64,000 bases of DNA. It comes from VRUE01 sp963753585. Lineage in GTDB: Bacteria > Actinomycetota > Thermoleophilia > Solirubrobacterales > 70-9. Both the position numbers and the translations under genes were made by a program. Positions within the stretch are counted from its first letter, which is position 1; the number at the start of each line of letters is the position of its first letter. The notes below the pieces were generated by a model. It saw only the letters and a program-made list of their open reading frames with translations. It was not told where the DNA came from and did not search any database. The stretch covers positions 1,612,001 to 1,676,000 of the forward strand of contig CAVWCU010000001.1 in the NCBI GenBank assembly GCA_963753585.1. The letters run 5' to 3'. Positions 45,230 to 53,722 of the stretch are shown here, piece after piece.

Positions 45230-46395
45230 TCGGAACCGCGGCGGCGGTCTTCGCCCTCGCGGCCCTCCTGTTCGCGGGGCCGGGCGTAGACGCTGCCCGC
45301 GCCGACGACGCCCAGGTGACCGTTACCTCGCCCGGGGGCAACGAGCAGACGCTCTCGCTGGCAGCTCTGGCTGGCAAGGAGGACGTCGTCGAGCGTGGCT
45401 ACGCGCTGCGCTCGGGCGCCGGCGAGAGCGCGACGGTCCTCACCGGGTTCTCGCTCGCCGCCATCCTCGACGCGGCGGGAGCCGATCCCTACGGCTTCTC
45501 CTATCTCGAGGTCCAGCGCCCCGCCGGGGGCTCGGTCCTGCTCAGCCGCCACCAAGCCCTCGACCTGCAGGCCTTCGCCGACGGCCCGCCGGTGCTCTAC
45601 GCAACCGCGACCGGCACGGGCTTCCTGCGACCGAGCAGCGGCCCCGGCGACCTCAACGCGACCGACTCCTTCGTCGCCCCGCAGGGAATCGCGCTGGTCC
45701 TGCGCAAGGACTCCCCGTTGCTGGTGGAGATCGAGAGCTCCACCCTGCGCACCCGGCCCGGGCAGCCCGTCGGCTTCGACGCGGTCGTCGAACGCGCCGG
45801 GTCCGGCGAGCAGCTCTCCTACTCCTGGTACTTCGACGACGGCCACTCGGCGAGCGGGGCCCACGCTAGCCACAGCTTCGCCAAGCGCGGCAGCTACGAC
45901 GTGGTCGTCGGCGTCACGACTCCGGGCGACAGGGCGGGAGCCTCGGCCGTGGTCACGATCCAGGTCGGTGCCCCGCTCTCCGGACCGGACCGCAAGGGGG
46001 GTGGGCGCAACCGCGACGCGGGGGCACCCGATCACGGCGCCGCGACCGGCACTCGCGGCGCCGTGCCCCCCGGTCCGGGTGCTGCGTCGCCTGGGAGCGG
46101 TGTCGGCATTACCCCGCCGGACACGCGGCCTGCGGCCGCGTTGAGTGTCCGTCGGGGCAACACCGACACCGCTCGTGAGGCGGAGCGGGCATCCAGAGCC
46201 GGGGACCCAGTCGTTGGCGAGCTTGTGAGCGCCGTTGCCCCAAGCGACTCAGAGAAGCTGGTCGCGGCACGGAGCGGTCAGCTTCAGAATGACGGCGAGG
46301 GCCCTGGCCTTCCCGGGGCCGCCCTCGGCCTTATCGTCACCGTGGGGCTGCTCGGCGCCGGCGCCCTTGTCGAGGCGAGAGGCCTGCTCCAATGA
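45199..46395 (+). CDS. PKD-domain cell-surface protein with C-terminal membrane anchor
   Basis: A 398-residue protein starting inside the end of the HtaA gene (31-base overlap). Signal segment AAAVFALAALLFAGPGVDA, then a domain with VTVTSPGGNEQTLSLAALAGKE and LTGFSLAAILDAAGADPYGF that resembles molybdopterin-oxidoreductase-like or SLBB-type beta domains. A PKD domain follows (LSYSWYFDDGHSASGAHASHSF), then a Gly/Pro-rich linker and one C-terminal transmembrane helix (LGLIVTVGLLGAGALVEA). It is likely a structural or docking part of the heme uptake machine. Confidence 0.65.
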   Translation: MLHRPLHDRLIGTAAAVFALAALLFAGPGVDAARADDAQVTVTSPGGNEQTLSLAALAGKEDVVERGYALRSGAGESATVLTGFSLAAILDAAGADPYGFSYLEVQRPAGGSVLLSRHQALDLQAFADGPPVLYATATGTGFLRPSSGPGDLNATDSFVAPQGIALVLRKDSPLLVEIESSTLRTRPGQPVGFDAVVERAGSGEQLSYSWYFDDGHSASGAHASHSFAKRGSYDVVVGVTTPGDRAGASAVVTIQVGAPLSGPDRKGGGRNRDAGAPDHGAATGTRGAVPPGPGAASPGSGVGITPPDTRPAAALSVRRGNTDTAREAERASRAGDPVVGELVSAVAPSDSEKLVAARSGQLQNDGEGPGLPGAALGLIVTVGLLGAGALVEARGLLQ

Positions 46396-46453
46396 ACTGC
46401 AACGCGTTGGGGCTCCCACGGAACCACAAAGCGTTTCACCGGGGTGGGTTGCG

Positions 46454-47119
46454 GTGACCGTCGAGCAGATCCTCTTCGACGTCTCCGAGGCGCTGCGCGT
46501 GCCCGTGCTGGTCCTCGCCCTGGTGGCGCTGGCGGTCATCGTCGTCGAAGCCGGGGCCCTGCTCGCCGAGCTGCGCCGCCGCCGCGGCCGCAGCATCTGG
46601 CAGCTCGACAGCGCGGTCGCCGAGTGCCAGGGCCGGCTTGCGGCGGGAATGCGCGCGGAGGCGCAGGTCGCCCTGCTCTCCATCGCCCGCAACCGGGCGA
46701 TGGAGGAAGCGCTCGCCGACGTCGTCGACCAGGTCGGCAAACGGGGTGCCGAACACCGGATCGCCAAGCGCCTTGCCGAGTACGACTATCGCTCCCTGCG
46801 CCGGCTCGAGCGCACCCGCATCCTCGTCCGCATGGGCCCGGCGCTGGGCCTGATGGGAACCCTGATCCCGCTCTCCCCCGCCCTCGCCGGCCTCGCCGAC
46901 GGCGACGTCGCGACGCTGACCGACAACCTCCGGGTCGCCTTCAGCGTCACCGTCGCCGGCCTCCTGGTCGGGGCCGTGGCCTTCGCCATCTCCCTCGTCC
47001 GCGACCGGATCTACGCCCAGGACTACTCCGACGTCGAGTACATCGCCGCCTGCCTCACCGCCCCGACCGGCAACGGGATCCCGGCCGCGCAACACAGCCA
47101 CTGGGCGGTCGCACCGTGA
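46454..47119 (+). CDS. MotA/TolQ/ExbB-family proton channel protein
   Basis: A 221-residue membrane protein from a GTG start. The first transmembrane helix is at residues 15-35, the cytoplasmic loop is RTRILVRMGPALGLMGTLIPLSPALAGLADGD (the TolQ/ExbB core), and a further membrane helix is FSVTVAGLLVGAVAFAISLV. With the next gene it would form an ExbB/ExbD-like proton-driven motor. Such a motor in a heme locus of an organism without obvious TonB is unusual. Confidence 0.85.
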   Translation: MTVEQILFDVSEALRVPVLVLALVALAVIVVEAGALLAELRRRRGRSIWQLDSAVAECQGRLAAGMRAEAQVALLSIARNRAMEEALADVVDQVGKRGAEHRIAKRLAEYDYRSLRRLERTRILVRMGPALGLMGTLIPLSPALAGLADGDVATLTDNLRVAFSVTVAGLLVGAVAFAISLVRDRIYAQDYSDVEYIAACLTAPTGNGIPAAQHSHWAVAP

Positions 47120-47442
47120 AGGTCACGGCCCGCGCCCGCAGCCGCGACGACCGCGCCGGCGATCCGCTCGACGGCCTGGTCAACCTCTTCGACCTCGGCA
47201 TAGTCCTCTCGGTCGCCTTCCTCCTCGCCGCCCTCTCCTCCCTGAACCTGACCGACACCCTGACCCAGAAGTCGAAGTCCGAGACCACCCGCCCGACCGA
47301 CGCCGTGGTCGCAAAGAAGGATCAGCAGGTCAAGGAGGTTCGGCTCAAGCCCGGCGAGCGGGTCGTCGGCCAAGGCGAGCCCGTGGGGACCCTTTACAAG
47401 CTGAGCGACGGCCGCACGATCCTCGTGAAGAAGGGCCAGTAG
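47116..47442 (+). CDS. DUF2149 membrane protein (ExbD-like partner)
   Basis: A 108-residue protein whose GTG overlaps the ExbB-like stop (GTGA). It has one N-proximal transmembrane helix (LGIVLSVAFLLAALSSL) preceded by an Asp (NLFDLG), as in ExbD, and a soluble tail with LKPGERVVGQGEPVGTLYKLSDGRTILVKKG. DUF2149 genes are known beside MotA/TolQ/ExbB genes. It probably completes the proton channel. Confidence 0.8.
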   Translation: MKVTARARSRDDRAGDPLDGLVNLFDLGIVLSVAFLLAALSSLNLTDTLTQKSKSETTRPTDAVVAKKDQQVKEVRLKPGERVVGQGEPVGTLYKLSDGRTILVKKGQ

Positions 47443-47443
47443 C

Positions 47444-47492
47444 GTTCCGGTGCGCTTTATGTGGCCTATAGCCACATAAAGCGCACCGGAAC
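47444..47492. repeat. Short palindrome S6
   Basis: Perfect 22-base arms (47444-47465 and 47471-47492) around CTATA, immediately after the DUF2149 stop. It may end the heme operon transcript, although no T-run follows. Confidence 0.75.
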
Positions 47493-47550
47493 AGGACAAG
47501 CTGACGCGCAAGCACCGGCGACCGCGGTCCCGGCTCGCACGGACCTCAAG

Positions 47551-47645
47551 GGGAGGGGCGTCGGCCCCTCCGACTGGCGGATACTCAAAGTCGCCGCGCT
47601 CATTAGCGCGGCGACTTGTCAGGCGGAGGGGCCGACGCCCCTCCC
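47551..47645. repeat. Family B inverted repeat, copy B2
   Basis: Perfect 22-base outer arms (47551-47572 and 47624-47645). Inside, read on the minus strand, are CTGACAA, an inner 11-base-pair hairpin with a CTAATGAG tip, and TTTGAGTATCCGCCAG. The short words equal B1 while both stems differ in sequence but keep pairing. It lies between convergent genes. Confidence 0.8.
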
Positions 47646-47659
47646 ACCCCGTTACGTAA

Positions 47660-48214
47660 TTAGGCCGTGACCGCGGCCGCCGGGATCAGCTCCCGCGACT
47701 CGAGGTACTCGAGCAGCTTCTGCGCCGACTCCTCGGGGCTCTCGTTTTCCGTGTCACAGACCCAGGCCGGGTTCTCCGGGATCTCGTATGGGTCAGACAC
47801 CCCGGTGAATTCCTTGATCTCGCCCGCGAACGCTTTCGCGTAGAGGCCCTTGACGTCACGCTCGGCGCAGGTGTCGACCGAGGCCTTGACGTAGACCTCG
47901 ATGAAGCGGTCGCCCATCAGCTCGTGCGCCTCGTCCCGGATCTCGGCATAGGGGGAGATCGCCGCGGTGATCACCGGCACGCCGTTGCGGCTGAGCAGGT
48001 CGGCGACGAAGGCGATCCGGCGGATGTTGATGTCGCGGTCCTCCTTGGAGAAGCCGAGCCCCTTGGAGAGATTTTCGCGAACGATGTCGCCGTCCAGGAT
48101 CTCCAGCTTCGAGCCGCGCGCGCGCAGCTCAGTCTCCAGCAATCCGGAGATGGTCGTCTTGCCGGCACCGGAAAGCCCGGTGAACCAGAGGGTGAAGCCC
48201 TTCTCGCCTGCCAT
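47660..48214 (-). CDS. cysC: Adenylyl-sulfate kinase
   Basis: A 184-residue P-loop kinase: TLWFTGLSGAGKTTISGLLE (Walker A), LDGDIVRENLSKGLGFSKEDRDINIRR, AISPYAEIRDEAHE and the lid GLYAKAFAGEIKEFTGVSDPYE. It phosphorylates APS to PAPS. It follows sat by 6 bases and is the last gene of the sulfate operon on this strand. Confidence 0.95.
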   Translation of the reverse strand: MAGEKGFTLWFTGLSGAGKTTISGLLETELRARGSKLEILDGDIVRENLSKGLGFSKEDRDINIRRIAFVADLLSRNGVPVITAAISPYAEIRDEAHELMGDRFIEVYVKASVDTCAERDVKGLYAKAFAGEIKEFTGVSDPYEIPENPAWVCDTENESPEESAQKLLEYLESRELIPAAAVTA

Positions 48215-48220
48215 GCTCGT

Positions 48221-49297
48221 TCAGTCCTCCTTGTAAGCGTCGATCAGGATGTCGGCGACCTCGTCACGTGAGAACTCGTGCGGCGGCCTTTCGCCGTTGC
48301 CGAGCATCTCGCGGACCTTGGTTCCGGAGAGGAACAGGTGCGCCTCTTGGTCGTGCGGGCAGGTCTTGTTCGAAGCAAGCCCCTCGCACTCGTTGCACCA
48401 GAAGGTGTGCTCGAACATCAGCGGCTCGATGCCGAGCTCGTCGATGTCGATCGTCTCGAAGATCTTCTGCGCGTCGTAGGTGCCGTAGTAGTCGCCCGCG
48501 CCGGCGTGGTCGCGGCCGACGATGAAGTGCGTGGCGCCGTAGTTGCGGCGGACGATCGCGTGCAGGACCGCCTCGCGCGGGCCGGCGTAGTGCATCTTCG
48601 CCGGCTTCACGCCCAGCACCACACGGTCGTTCGGGTAGTAGTTCTCCATCAGCACCTCGTAGCAGCGCATCCGCACGTCGGCGGGGATGTCGCCGGCCTT
48701 GGTCTTGCCGATCAGCGGGTGGATGAAGAGTCCGTCGCAGGTCTCCAGCGCCGCCTTGGTCAGGTACTCGTGGGCACGGTGGATCGGGTTGCGGGTCTGG
48801 AAGGCGACGATCTTCTTCCAGCCGCGCGCCTCGAAGTCGGCCTTGTGCTCGGCCGGCGTCTTGTAGCGACGCATGAAGGCGTCCTCGTGGTCCGGCAGGG
48901 CGTCGACCTCGATCGGGCCGGCGATGCAGCGGTTGCCCTCCTCGTAGATCGCGGCAACGCCCGGGTGAGCCTCGTCGGTGGTGCCGTAGACCTTCTCGGC
49001 CTCCTCGCGCACGTCGCGCTCGAAGATCTCCTCGATCTTGATCCGGCCCAGCGGCTTGCCTTCGTCGCTGGAAAGCGAAACGACGTCGCCGACCTCGCAC
49101 TGCAGATCGGTCGCCAGGGTGATCGGGATCGGCCAGTACTGGCCGTCGGCGGTCCGCATCTCGTCGCAGACGCGCTGCCAGTCGGCCGAGCCCTGGAAGC
49201 CGGTCAGCGGCGCGAAGCCGCCATTGCCGATCATCTCGAAGTCGGCCGTGTGGCGCTCGGAAAGTGTCAGGGAAAGCTCAGTCATCGTCTCGCTCAT
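48221..49297 (-). CDS. sat: Sulfate adenylyltransferase (ATP sulfurylase, homo-oligomeric type)
   Basis: A 358-residue enzyme that makes APS from sulfate and ATP. VAFQTRNPIHRAHEYLTKAAL (the QxRNPxH motif), GRDHAGAGDYYGTYDAQ and FLSGTKVREMLGNGERPP are catalytic signatures. CNECEGLASNKTCP supplies a zinc-site-like Cys pair seen in some Sat enzymes. The 225 bases upstream to cysH hold no gene. They may carry the promoter or a leader, but no known riboswitch is recognisable to me. Confidence 0.95.
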   Translation of the reverse strand: MSETMTELSLTLSERHTADFEMIGNGGFAPLTGFQGSADWQRVCDEMRTADGQYWPIPITLATDLQCEVGDVVSLSSDEGKPLGRIKIEEIFERDVREEAEKVYGTTDEAHPGVAAIYEEGNRCIAGPIEVDALPDHEDAFMRRYKTPAEHKADFEARGWKKIVAFQTRNPIHRAHEYLTKAALETCDGLFIHPLIGKTKAGDIPADVRMRCYEVLMENYYPNDRVVLGVKPAKMHYAGPREAVLHAIVRRNYGATHFIVGRDHAGAGDYYGTYDAQKIFETIDIDELGIEPLMFEHTFWCNECEGLASNKTCPHDQEAHLFLSGTKVREMLGNGERPPHEFSRDEVADILIDAYKED

Positions 49298-49522
49298 GCG
49301 TTGGGTCTCACCAATCGGGTCGGGGGAGGTTACGAAGGTGCTATCTCAGGCGCTGGGCGCCGCGTGCCGCCTCTCGTGATTGCAGTCCGGTTCTGACGAG
49401 TGGCTGGGCGTGGCTGGCAAGTCCGATGGGGGAAGGCGATGCAGCGCATCGTCGAGCCCGGCGGACGCTGCCAGGCGCGTCCAGACGCCGTCAGAACGGG
49501 GTGCAATTGCGTGAGTCGGCAC

Positions 49523-50221
49523 TTAGTTGATCCCGCACTCGGACTTTTCGAGACCCGCCCAGCGGCCGTCGCGGGGCGAACCGCCCGCTTCGACCGGCTT
49601 GGTGCAGTGAGTGCAGCCGATCGAGGGGTAGCCCCGGTCGTGGAGCGGGTTGTACGGGAGGTCGTGCTCATGGATGTAGTTCCAGACGTCGCGCTCGGAC
49701 CAGTCCGCAAGCGGGTTGAGCTTCCAGAGCTCGAAGCGCTTGTCCCAGCCGAACTTGGGGGTCTTGGCGCGGCTGGCCGAGTCTTCGCGGCGGACGCCGG
49801 CGAGCCAGCAGTCTACGGAAGAGAGCGCCCGGCGCATCGGCTCGACCTTGCGCAAACCGCAGCAGGCGTCGGGGTCGCGGTTCCAGAGCTCGTCGCCGTG
49901 CTTGGCGGCCTGCTCCTCCAGCGTCAGGTTGTGGAAGCGGTCGAACTCGACGCCGAGCGAGGCGGCGAGACGGTCGCGCATCTCGTAGGTCTCCGGGAAG
50001 AGCACGTCGGTGTCGAGGTAGAAGAAGCGCGCCTGCGGGTTGACCTTGCTCGCCAGGTGAGCGGTCACCGAGCTGGTTTTCTGAAACGAGCAGGCGATGT
50101 AGTGGCTCTCGCCGAAGGTCTCGAACATCCACTCGATCGCCTGCTCGGCGCTGCGGTCCTCGAGGTTTGCGGCGATCGCCTCCGGGTCGGAGATCTGCGG
50201 CGGGTCGGCAACCGGGTTCAT
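49523..50221 (-). CDS. cysH: Adenylyl/phosphoadenylyl-sulfate reductase
   Basis: A 232-residue reductase. IACSFQKTSSVTAHLA and FYLDTDVLFPETYEMRDRL form the nucleotide site. ACCGLRKVEPM and GCTHCTKPV give the four Cys of a [4Fe-4S] cluster, so APS (or both APS and PAPS) is the likely substrate. KSECGIN at the C-terminus carries the catalytic Cys. The ATG at 50221 overlaps the sulfite reductase stop (ATGA). Confidence 0.95.
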   Translation of the reverse strand: MNPVADPPQISDPEAIAANLEDRSAEQAIEWMFETFGESHYIACSFQKTSSVTAHLASKVNPQARFFYLDTDVLFPETYEMRDRLAASLGVEFDRFHNLTLEEQAAKHGDELWNRDPDACCGLRKVEPMRRALSSVDCWLAGVRREDSASRAKTPKFGWDKRFELWKLNPLADWSERDVWNYIHEHDLPYNPLHDRGYPSIGCTHCTKPVEAGGSPRDGRWAGLEKSECGIN

Positions 50222-52053
50222 ATCGCGCACTCGCCCTCGCCCCTCTCGACCTTGTAGGGGCTCGATCGGTTCCAGTCGATGAACTGCTGCATCGTCTCGA
50301 GGCTGAACTCAGCCGGCAGCGTCAGGTCCTTGACCGTCTCTTCGAAGCGCGCCGCCCCGATCCGCTCGGCAAACGGATTGAACTCCTCGCCCTCGTCGGA
50401 GCGCTCCGCCTCGTAGAGGCGCACCCAGCGCTCGACCGCCTCGGGCACCCGCTTGGCGGGGATGCGGGATTTGAGCCGCGTGCCGAAGACGACCTCGCCG
50501 CCCTCGTAGTTGCCGCCGATGTGCGGGATGTAGGCCGGGACCTGGCGGCCCCCCACCTTCAGCGAGGCGCCGTAGAAGCCGATGTTGGCGATGTGGTGCT
50601 GGCTGCAGCCGTTGGGGCAGCCGCTCATCTTGACGTGGATCTTGCGGGTCAGCCCGTCGGTGATCTCCATCTCCTCGAGCCGCTGCTTGATCGCCTGGTT
50701 GAGGCCCATCGAGCTGGTGATGCCCATCTTGCAGCTGTCGGTGCCGGGGCAGCTGACCACGTCGGTGATCTCGCGCGCGCCAGCCTCGCCGAGGCCGAGC
50801 TCGGTCAGCCGCTGCCAGACGTCGTAGAGCGCCTCGTCGCGGACCCAGCGCAGGACGAGGTTCTGCTGCACCGTGCTGCGCGCGTAGCCGCCGGTGTACT
50901 CGCGCATGATCATGGCCAGGCCTCGGAACTGCTCGGGGGTCAGGTCGCCGCGGTAGATCTTCACCTCGACCGCGGAGAAGCCCTCCTGGCGCTGGGCCTG
51001 GACGTTGCCTTCGACGAAGCGGTCGAACTCGGTGCGGTCGCCGTTGGGCGAGGCTGCGGCCGGGGGCGGCGCAGGCGCGTTCGCCTCCTCGTCGTCGTCG
51101 AAGCGCAGGCGCTCGACGTCGAAGTCGCGCTCGGCCACCCAGTCGCCTTCGAGCTCCGCGTCGACCTGCTCGCGGAAGGCCTCGATGCCGATTTTGTCGA
51201 CCAGAACCTTGATCCGGGCGCGGGCGCGGTTGACCCGCAGCCACTCCTGGCGGTCGAAGATGCGCAGCGCGGCCTCGGTGACCTTGAGGTAGTCGCCGTT
51301 GTCGGCCTCGACGAAGTCATAGAGCGTCGGCGCGATGCGAGGCATGATCGAGGTGCCGCCGCCGACGCGGATCTCGAAGCCCTTGACCCCGTCGCGTTCG
51401 CGCGAGAGGAAGGCGATGTCGTGGATGCCGGCGATGGCGCGGTCCTCGTCGGAGCCGCTGAAGGAAGTCTTGATCTTGCGCGGCATCAGCTGCGTCGTCG
51501 GGTGACGGACGAAGTAGCGGGCGTAGGCGCCGGCGTAGGGGGTCGGGTCGAAGATCTCGTCGGGTGCGATGCCGGCCCAGGGGTCGCCGGTGACGTTTCG
51601 CACCGTGTTGCCACAGCCCTCGCGCGAGGAGAGGCCTACGCCTGAGATTTCGCGGATCAGCGACTCCATGTCGCGCAGCGGCACGTGGTGGATCTGGATG
51701 TTCTGCCGCGTCGTGATGTGGCCCTTCTCGAGCGGGGCCCACTTCTCGACCACGTCGGCGAAGGCCTCCATCTGCTCGGGGGTGACACCACCGAAGGGAA
51801 GCTTCACCCGCACCATCTGCACGTCGGGCTGGCGCTGACCGTAGACGCCCTGTTTGAGCCGGAAGCCGATGAACTCGTCTTCGGGCATCTTGCCGGCGAG
51901 GAACTCCTCGGCTTCGTTGTCGAAGTCGTCGAACTCGCGCTCGATGATCGGGATGATGTGCCCCGGGACGTCGTCGTAGCGCTCGGGGTTCTCCAGGGTG
52001 CCGGTGCGGCCCTTGCCCCGCTGCTCCTTCTGCTGGTCGACTGCTACCTCCAC
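50218..52053 (-). CDS. Ferredoxin-type sulfite (nitrite/sulfite) reductase
   Basis: A 611-residue siroheme protein starting at GTG. The two ferredoxin-like half repeats each begin near FRLKQGVYGQRQPDVQMVRVKLPFGG and RQEGFSAVEVKIYRGDL. The cluster ligands CPGTDSCKMG and CPNGCSQHH bind [4Fe-4S] and siroheme. Position before cysH, sat and cysC shows sulfite reduction to sulfide in assimilation, rather than nitrite reduction. A Pro/Ala-rich linker at residues 320-345 is extra. Confidence 0.9.
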   Translation of the reverse strand: MEVAVDQQKEQRGKGRTGTLENPERYDDVPGHIIPIIEREFDDFDNEAEEFLAGKMPEDEFIGFRLKQGVYGQRQPDVQMVRVKLPFGGVTPEQMEAFADVVEKWAPLEKGHITTRQNIQIHHVPLRDMESLIREISGVGLSSREGCGNTVRNVTGDPWAGIAPDEIFDPTPYAGAYARYFVRHPTTQLMPRKIKTSFSGSDEDRAIAGIHDIAFLSRERDGVKGFEIRVGGGTSIMPRIAPTLYDFVEADNGDYLKVTEAALRIFDRQEWLRVNRARARIKVLVDKIGIEAFREQVDAELEGDWVAERDFDVERLRFDDDEEANAPAPPPAAASPNGDRTEFDRFVEGNVQAQRQEGFSAVEVKIYRGDLTPEQFRGLAMIMREYTGGYARSTVQQNLVLRWVRDEALYDVWQRLTELGLGEAGAREITDVVSCPGTDSCKMGITSSMGLNQAIKQRLEEMEITDGLTRKIHVKMSGCPNGCSQHHIANIGFYGASLKVGGRQVPAYIPHIGGNYEGGEVVFGTRLKSRIPAKRVPEAVERWVRLYEAERSDEGEEFNPFAERIGAARFEETVKDLTLPAEFSLETMQQFIDWNRSSPYKVERGEGECAI

Positions 52054-52101
52054 CCTGTGGAAAATAGCAAAACCTGACAGGGATTAGGGTATTTATTCAG
52101 G

Positions 52102-52488
52102 CTAGCTTGGGGGAAGGCGCTTCCGGGCGTGGAGAATCTCAGCTGCCTCGCCCGACTCAGCCACCCGAGCCCCCTCGGGCTCAAGCGGCAATCCGGCCTC
52201 CGCCCAGCCAACGATCCCCTCGCTCAGCTTCACCGCATCGAACCCTTCGGCAGCAAGCGCCTCGGCAGCCATCGTCGACCGATTGCCCCCGCGGCAATAG
52301 AGAACCACTGGCCGGTCCTTGTCGATCTCGCCCGTCCGCTCGGCCAGCTCGGCCAGCGGCAAATGCGAAGCCCCCTCGATCCGCCCCGCATCCCACTCAT
52401 GCCCAGCCCGCACATCCACGAGTTGAGCTCCTTCGTCGAGCTTCTTCGGAAGCTCCGCGCGAGAGATCTCGGGTGGCCCGTCGCTCAT
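52102..52488 (-). CDS. Rhodanese-domain sulfurtransferase
   Basis: A 128-residue single rhodanese domain: LVDVRAGHEWDAGRIEGASHLPL and VVLYCRGGNRSTMAAEALAAEGF, with the persulfide Cys in CRGGNRS. It is first in the sulfur operon, 48 bases before the sulfite reductase, so a role in handling sulfane sulfur is likely. ATG 52488 is used, and an upstream extension crosses a repeat. Confidence 0.9.
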   Translation of the reverse strand: MSDGPPEISRAELPKKLDEGAQLVDVRAGHEWDAGRIEGASHLPLAELAERTGEIDKDRPVVLYCRGGNRSTMAAEALAAEGFDAVKLSEGIVGWAEAGLPLEPEGARVAESGEAAEILHARKRLPPS

Positions 52489-52513
52489 GACCCGGAATCT
52501 AGCGACTGTCGCA

Positions 52514-52590
52514 GAGAGGGTGGGAGCCCCCTCCCAAAACACTCAAGCGCGGCTCCCGCCGCGCGTTTGGGAGGGGGCTCCCACCCTCTC
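52514..52590. repeat. Family C inverted repeat, copy C1
   Basis: Perfect 25-base arms (52514-52538 and 52566-52590). On the minus strand the core reads CGCGGCGGGAGCCGCGCTTG then AGTGTTTTGGG, matching C2 apart from two positions. It lies between the dodecin stop and the rhodanese start on one strand. Confidence 0.75.
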
Positions 52591-52600
52591 CCCCACAAAG

Positions 52601-52810
52601 TCAGTCGATCTCAGTCCCCTCGATCAAGAAGGCGACCCGCACGTGAGCGCGGTACTCGTCCAGGTTCTCACCCCGAATCCCAGTGGAAACGATGTCGACG
52701 GCCCGGATGTTGCGCAGCGTGCCCTGGGCCTGGGCGAGAGCCTGCTTAGCCGCGTCGTCGGTGGACGTCTTCGAGCTTCCGACCAGCTCGATGATCTTCA
52801 CGACAGCCAT
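52601..52810 (-). CDS. Dodecin-family flavin-binding protein
   Basis: A 69-residue protein: VVKIIELVGSSKTSTDDAAKQALAQA and IRAVDIVSTGIRGENLDEYRAHVRVAFLIE are diagnostic of dodecins, which form hollow 12-mers that store flavin or CoA. The upstream small gene overlaps its start by 13 bases. Confidence 0.9.
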   Translation of the reverse strand: MAVVKIIELVGSSKTSTDDAAKQALAQAQGTLRNIRAVDIVSTGIRGENLDEYRAHVRVAFLIEGTEID

Positions 52811-52992
52811 CTCACTCCTCCTTCTTGATCCTCGACAGTGCCCTTCGCGCTGACTCCTTCGAGCAGCGCCGCCCGTTGCCACGGGCCCACCCCCTCCTTC
52901 TGGCCACCGGGTGCCGGCGCTGTCTCCGCGACGAACTGCTCGACCGCCGCCGCGATCGCGGCGGCCTCGTCCTCGCTCGGGCTCCGGGCCAT
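52798..52992 (-). CDS. Small protein, possibly acyl-CoA carboxylase epsilon-like
   Basis: A 64-residue frame: a helical N-terminus EDEAAAIAAAVEQFVAE, a flexible Pro/Gly stretch and PWQRAALLEGVSAKG. The pattern (helix, linker, Trp near the end) recalls actinobacterial AccE subunits, but the match is weak and no beta chain gene is adjacent. It overlaps dodecin by 13 bases. Coding status is moderately supported by composition and position only. Confidence 0.4.
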   Translation of the reverse strand: MARSPSEDEAAAIAAAVEQFVAETAPAPGGQKEGVGPWQRAALLEGVSAKGTVEDQEGGVRWLS

Positions 52993-53041
52993 GCCTGAAG
53001 CCTAGTCGAGACCCCAACTGGCACACTTTCGCGCGTAGTTT

Positions 53042-53071
53042 GTTACATTACCTTAAGGTGAGTGATGTAAC
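53042..53071. promoter_or_regulatory. Operator of the second toxin-antitoxin pair
   Basis: A 30-base dyad: GTTACAT and ATGTAAC flank the perfect ACCTTAAGGT centre. It lies 9 bases before the antitoxin start. Ribbon-helix-helix antitoxins bind such sites to repress their operon. Confidence 0.65.
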
Positions 53072-53080
53072 TTGGCCCGC

Positions 53081-53317
53081 ATGAAGCGACTGCAGATATC
53101 GATCGAGCCCGAGCTGGACGCGGCGGTTGAAAGACGCGCCGAGGAAGAGGGGCTCTCGAAGGCGGAGGTGATCAGGCGTTGCGTGCGGGAGGAGATACGA
53201 CCATTGCCACCCATAGAGGAGGACCCGTTCTTCAAGCTGTGCGGGACGGTGTCCAGCGATCCCAACGACACCCGTACGATCGACGAGGTCGTCTACGGAC
53301 TGAAGCCGCCCCCCTGA
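53081..53317 (+). CDS. Ribbon-helix-helix (CopG-type) antitoxin
   Basis: A 78-residue protein: MKRLQISIEPELDAAVERRAEEEGLSKAEVIRRCV is a ribbon-helix-helix domain, and the C-terminal DPFFKLCGTVSSDPNDTRTIDEVVYG is the toxin-binding tail common in VapB partners of PIN toxins. A TTG 9 bases upstream is in frame, but ATG 53081 starts the conserved strand. Confidence 0.85.
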   Translation: MKRLQISIEPELDAAVERRAEEEGLSKAEVIRRCVREEIRPLPPIEEDPFFKLCGTVSSDPNDTRTIDEVVYGLKPPP

Positions 53318-53715
53318 TCTTCGCGGACACCTCATTTCTGATCGCGGCGATGGACGAGCGCGATCCTCGCCACGAAATAGCGCTCACGCTGCTGAGGCAA
53401 GCTGCCGGTCGCCGCATCGTCGCTACGAATCTGATCCGAGGTGAGACCTGGACCTGGCTTCGCTGTAAGCGGTGGCATCGCAAGGCCGTGGAATTCCTCG
53501 ACAGCATCGGTGGCAAAGGCCAACACATCCAGGTGGATCGGGTCCCGGAGAATGTCGAAGACGAAGCCCTGCGCTGGCTGCGTCAGCACGACGAGCGCGA
53601 GTACTCCTTCGTCGACGCAACCAGCTTCGCCTACATGCGATCCAGGGGTATCGAGGAGGCGCTCGCTTTCGACGGCGACTTCGCGGCCGCCGGGTTCACC
53701 GAACTCCGCCCTTAG
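53314..53715 (+). CDS. VapC-type PIN-domain toxin (probable CTG start)
   Basis: About 133 residues. The first catalytic Asp is in LIFADTSFLIAAMDERD, followed by LIRGETWTWLR (Glu), EREYSFVDATSFAYMR (Asp) and ALAFDGDF (Asp). No ATG or GTG lies at the right place. CTG 53314 overlaps the antitoxin stop (CTGA) and gives the natural N-terminus. The other in-frame start, GTG 53179, would add 45 non-family residues inside the antitoxin gene. Confidence 0.8.
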   Translation: MIFADTSFLIAAMDERDPRHEIALTLLRQAAGRRIVATNLIRGETWTWLRCKRWHRKAVEFLDSIGGKGQHIQVDRVPENVEDEALRWLRQHDEREYSFVDATSFAYMRSRGIEEALAFDGDFAAAGFTELRP

Positions 53716-53722
53716 CGCCCGC

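Noticed and set aside
49298..49522. Possible sulfur-related riboswitch before sat
   Set aside because: I looked for SAM-type aptamer words and a clear multi-stem core and did not find them. Only ordinary GC-rich pairing is visible.
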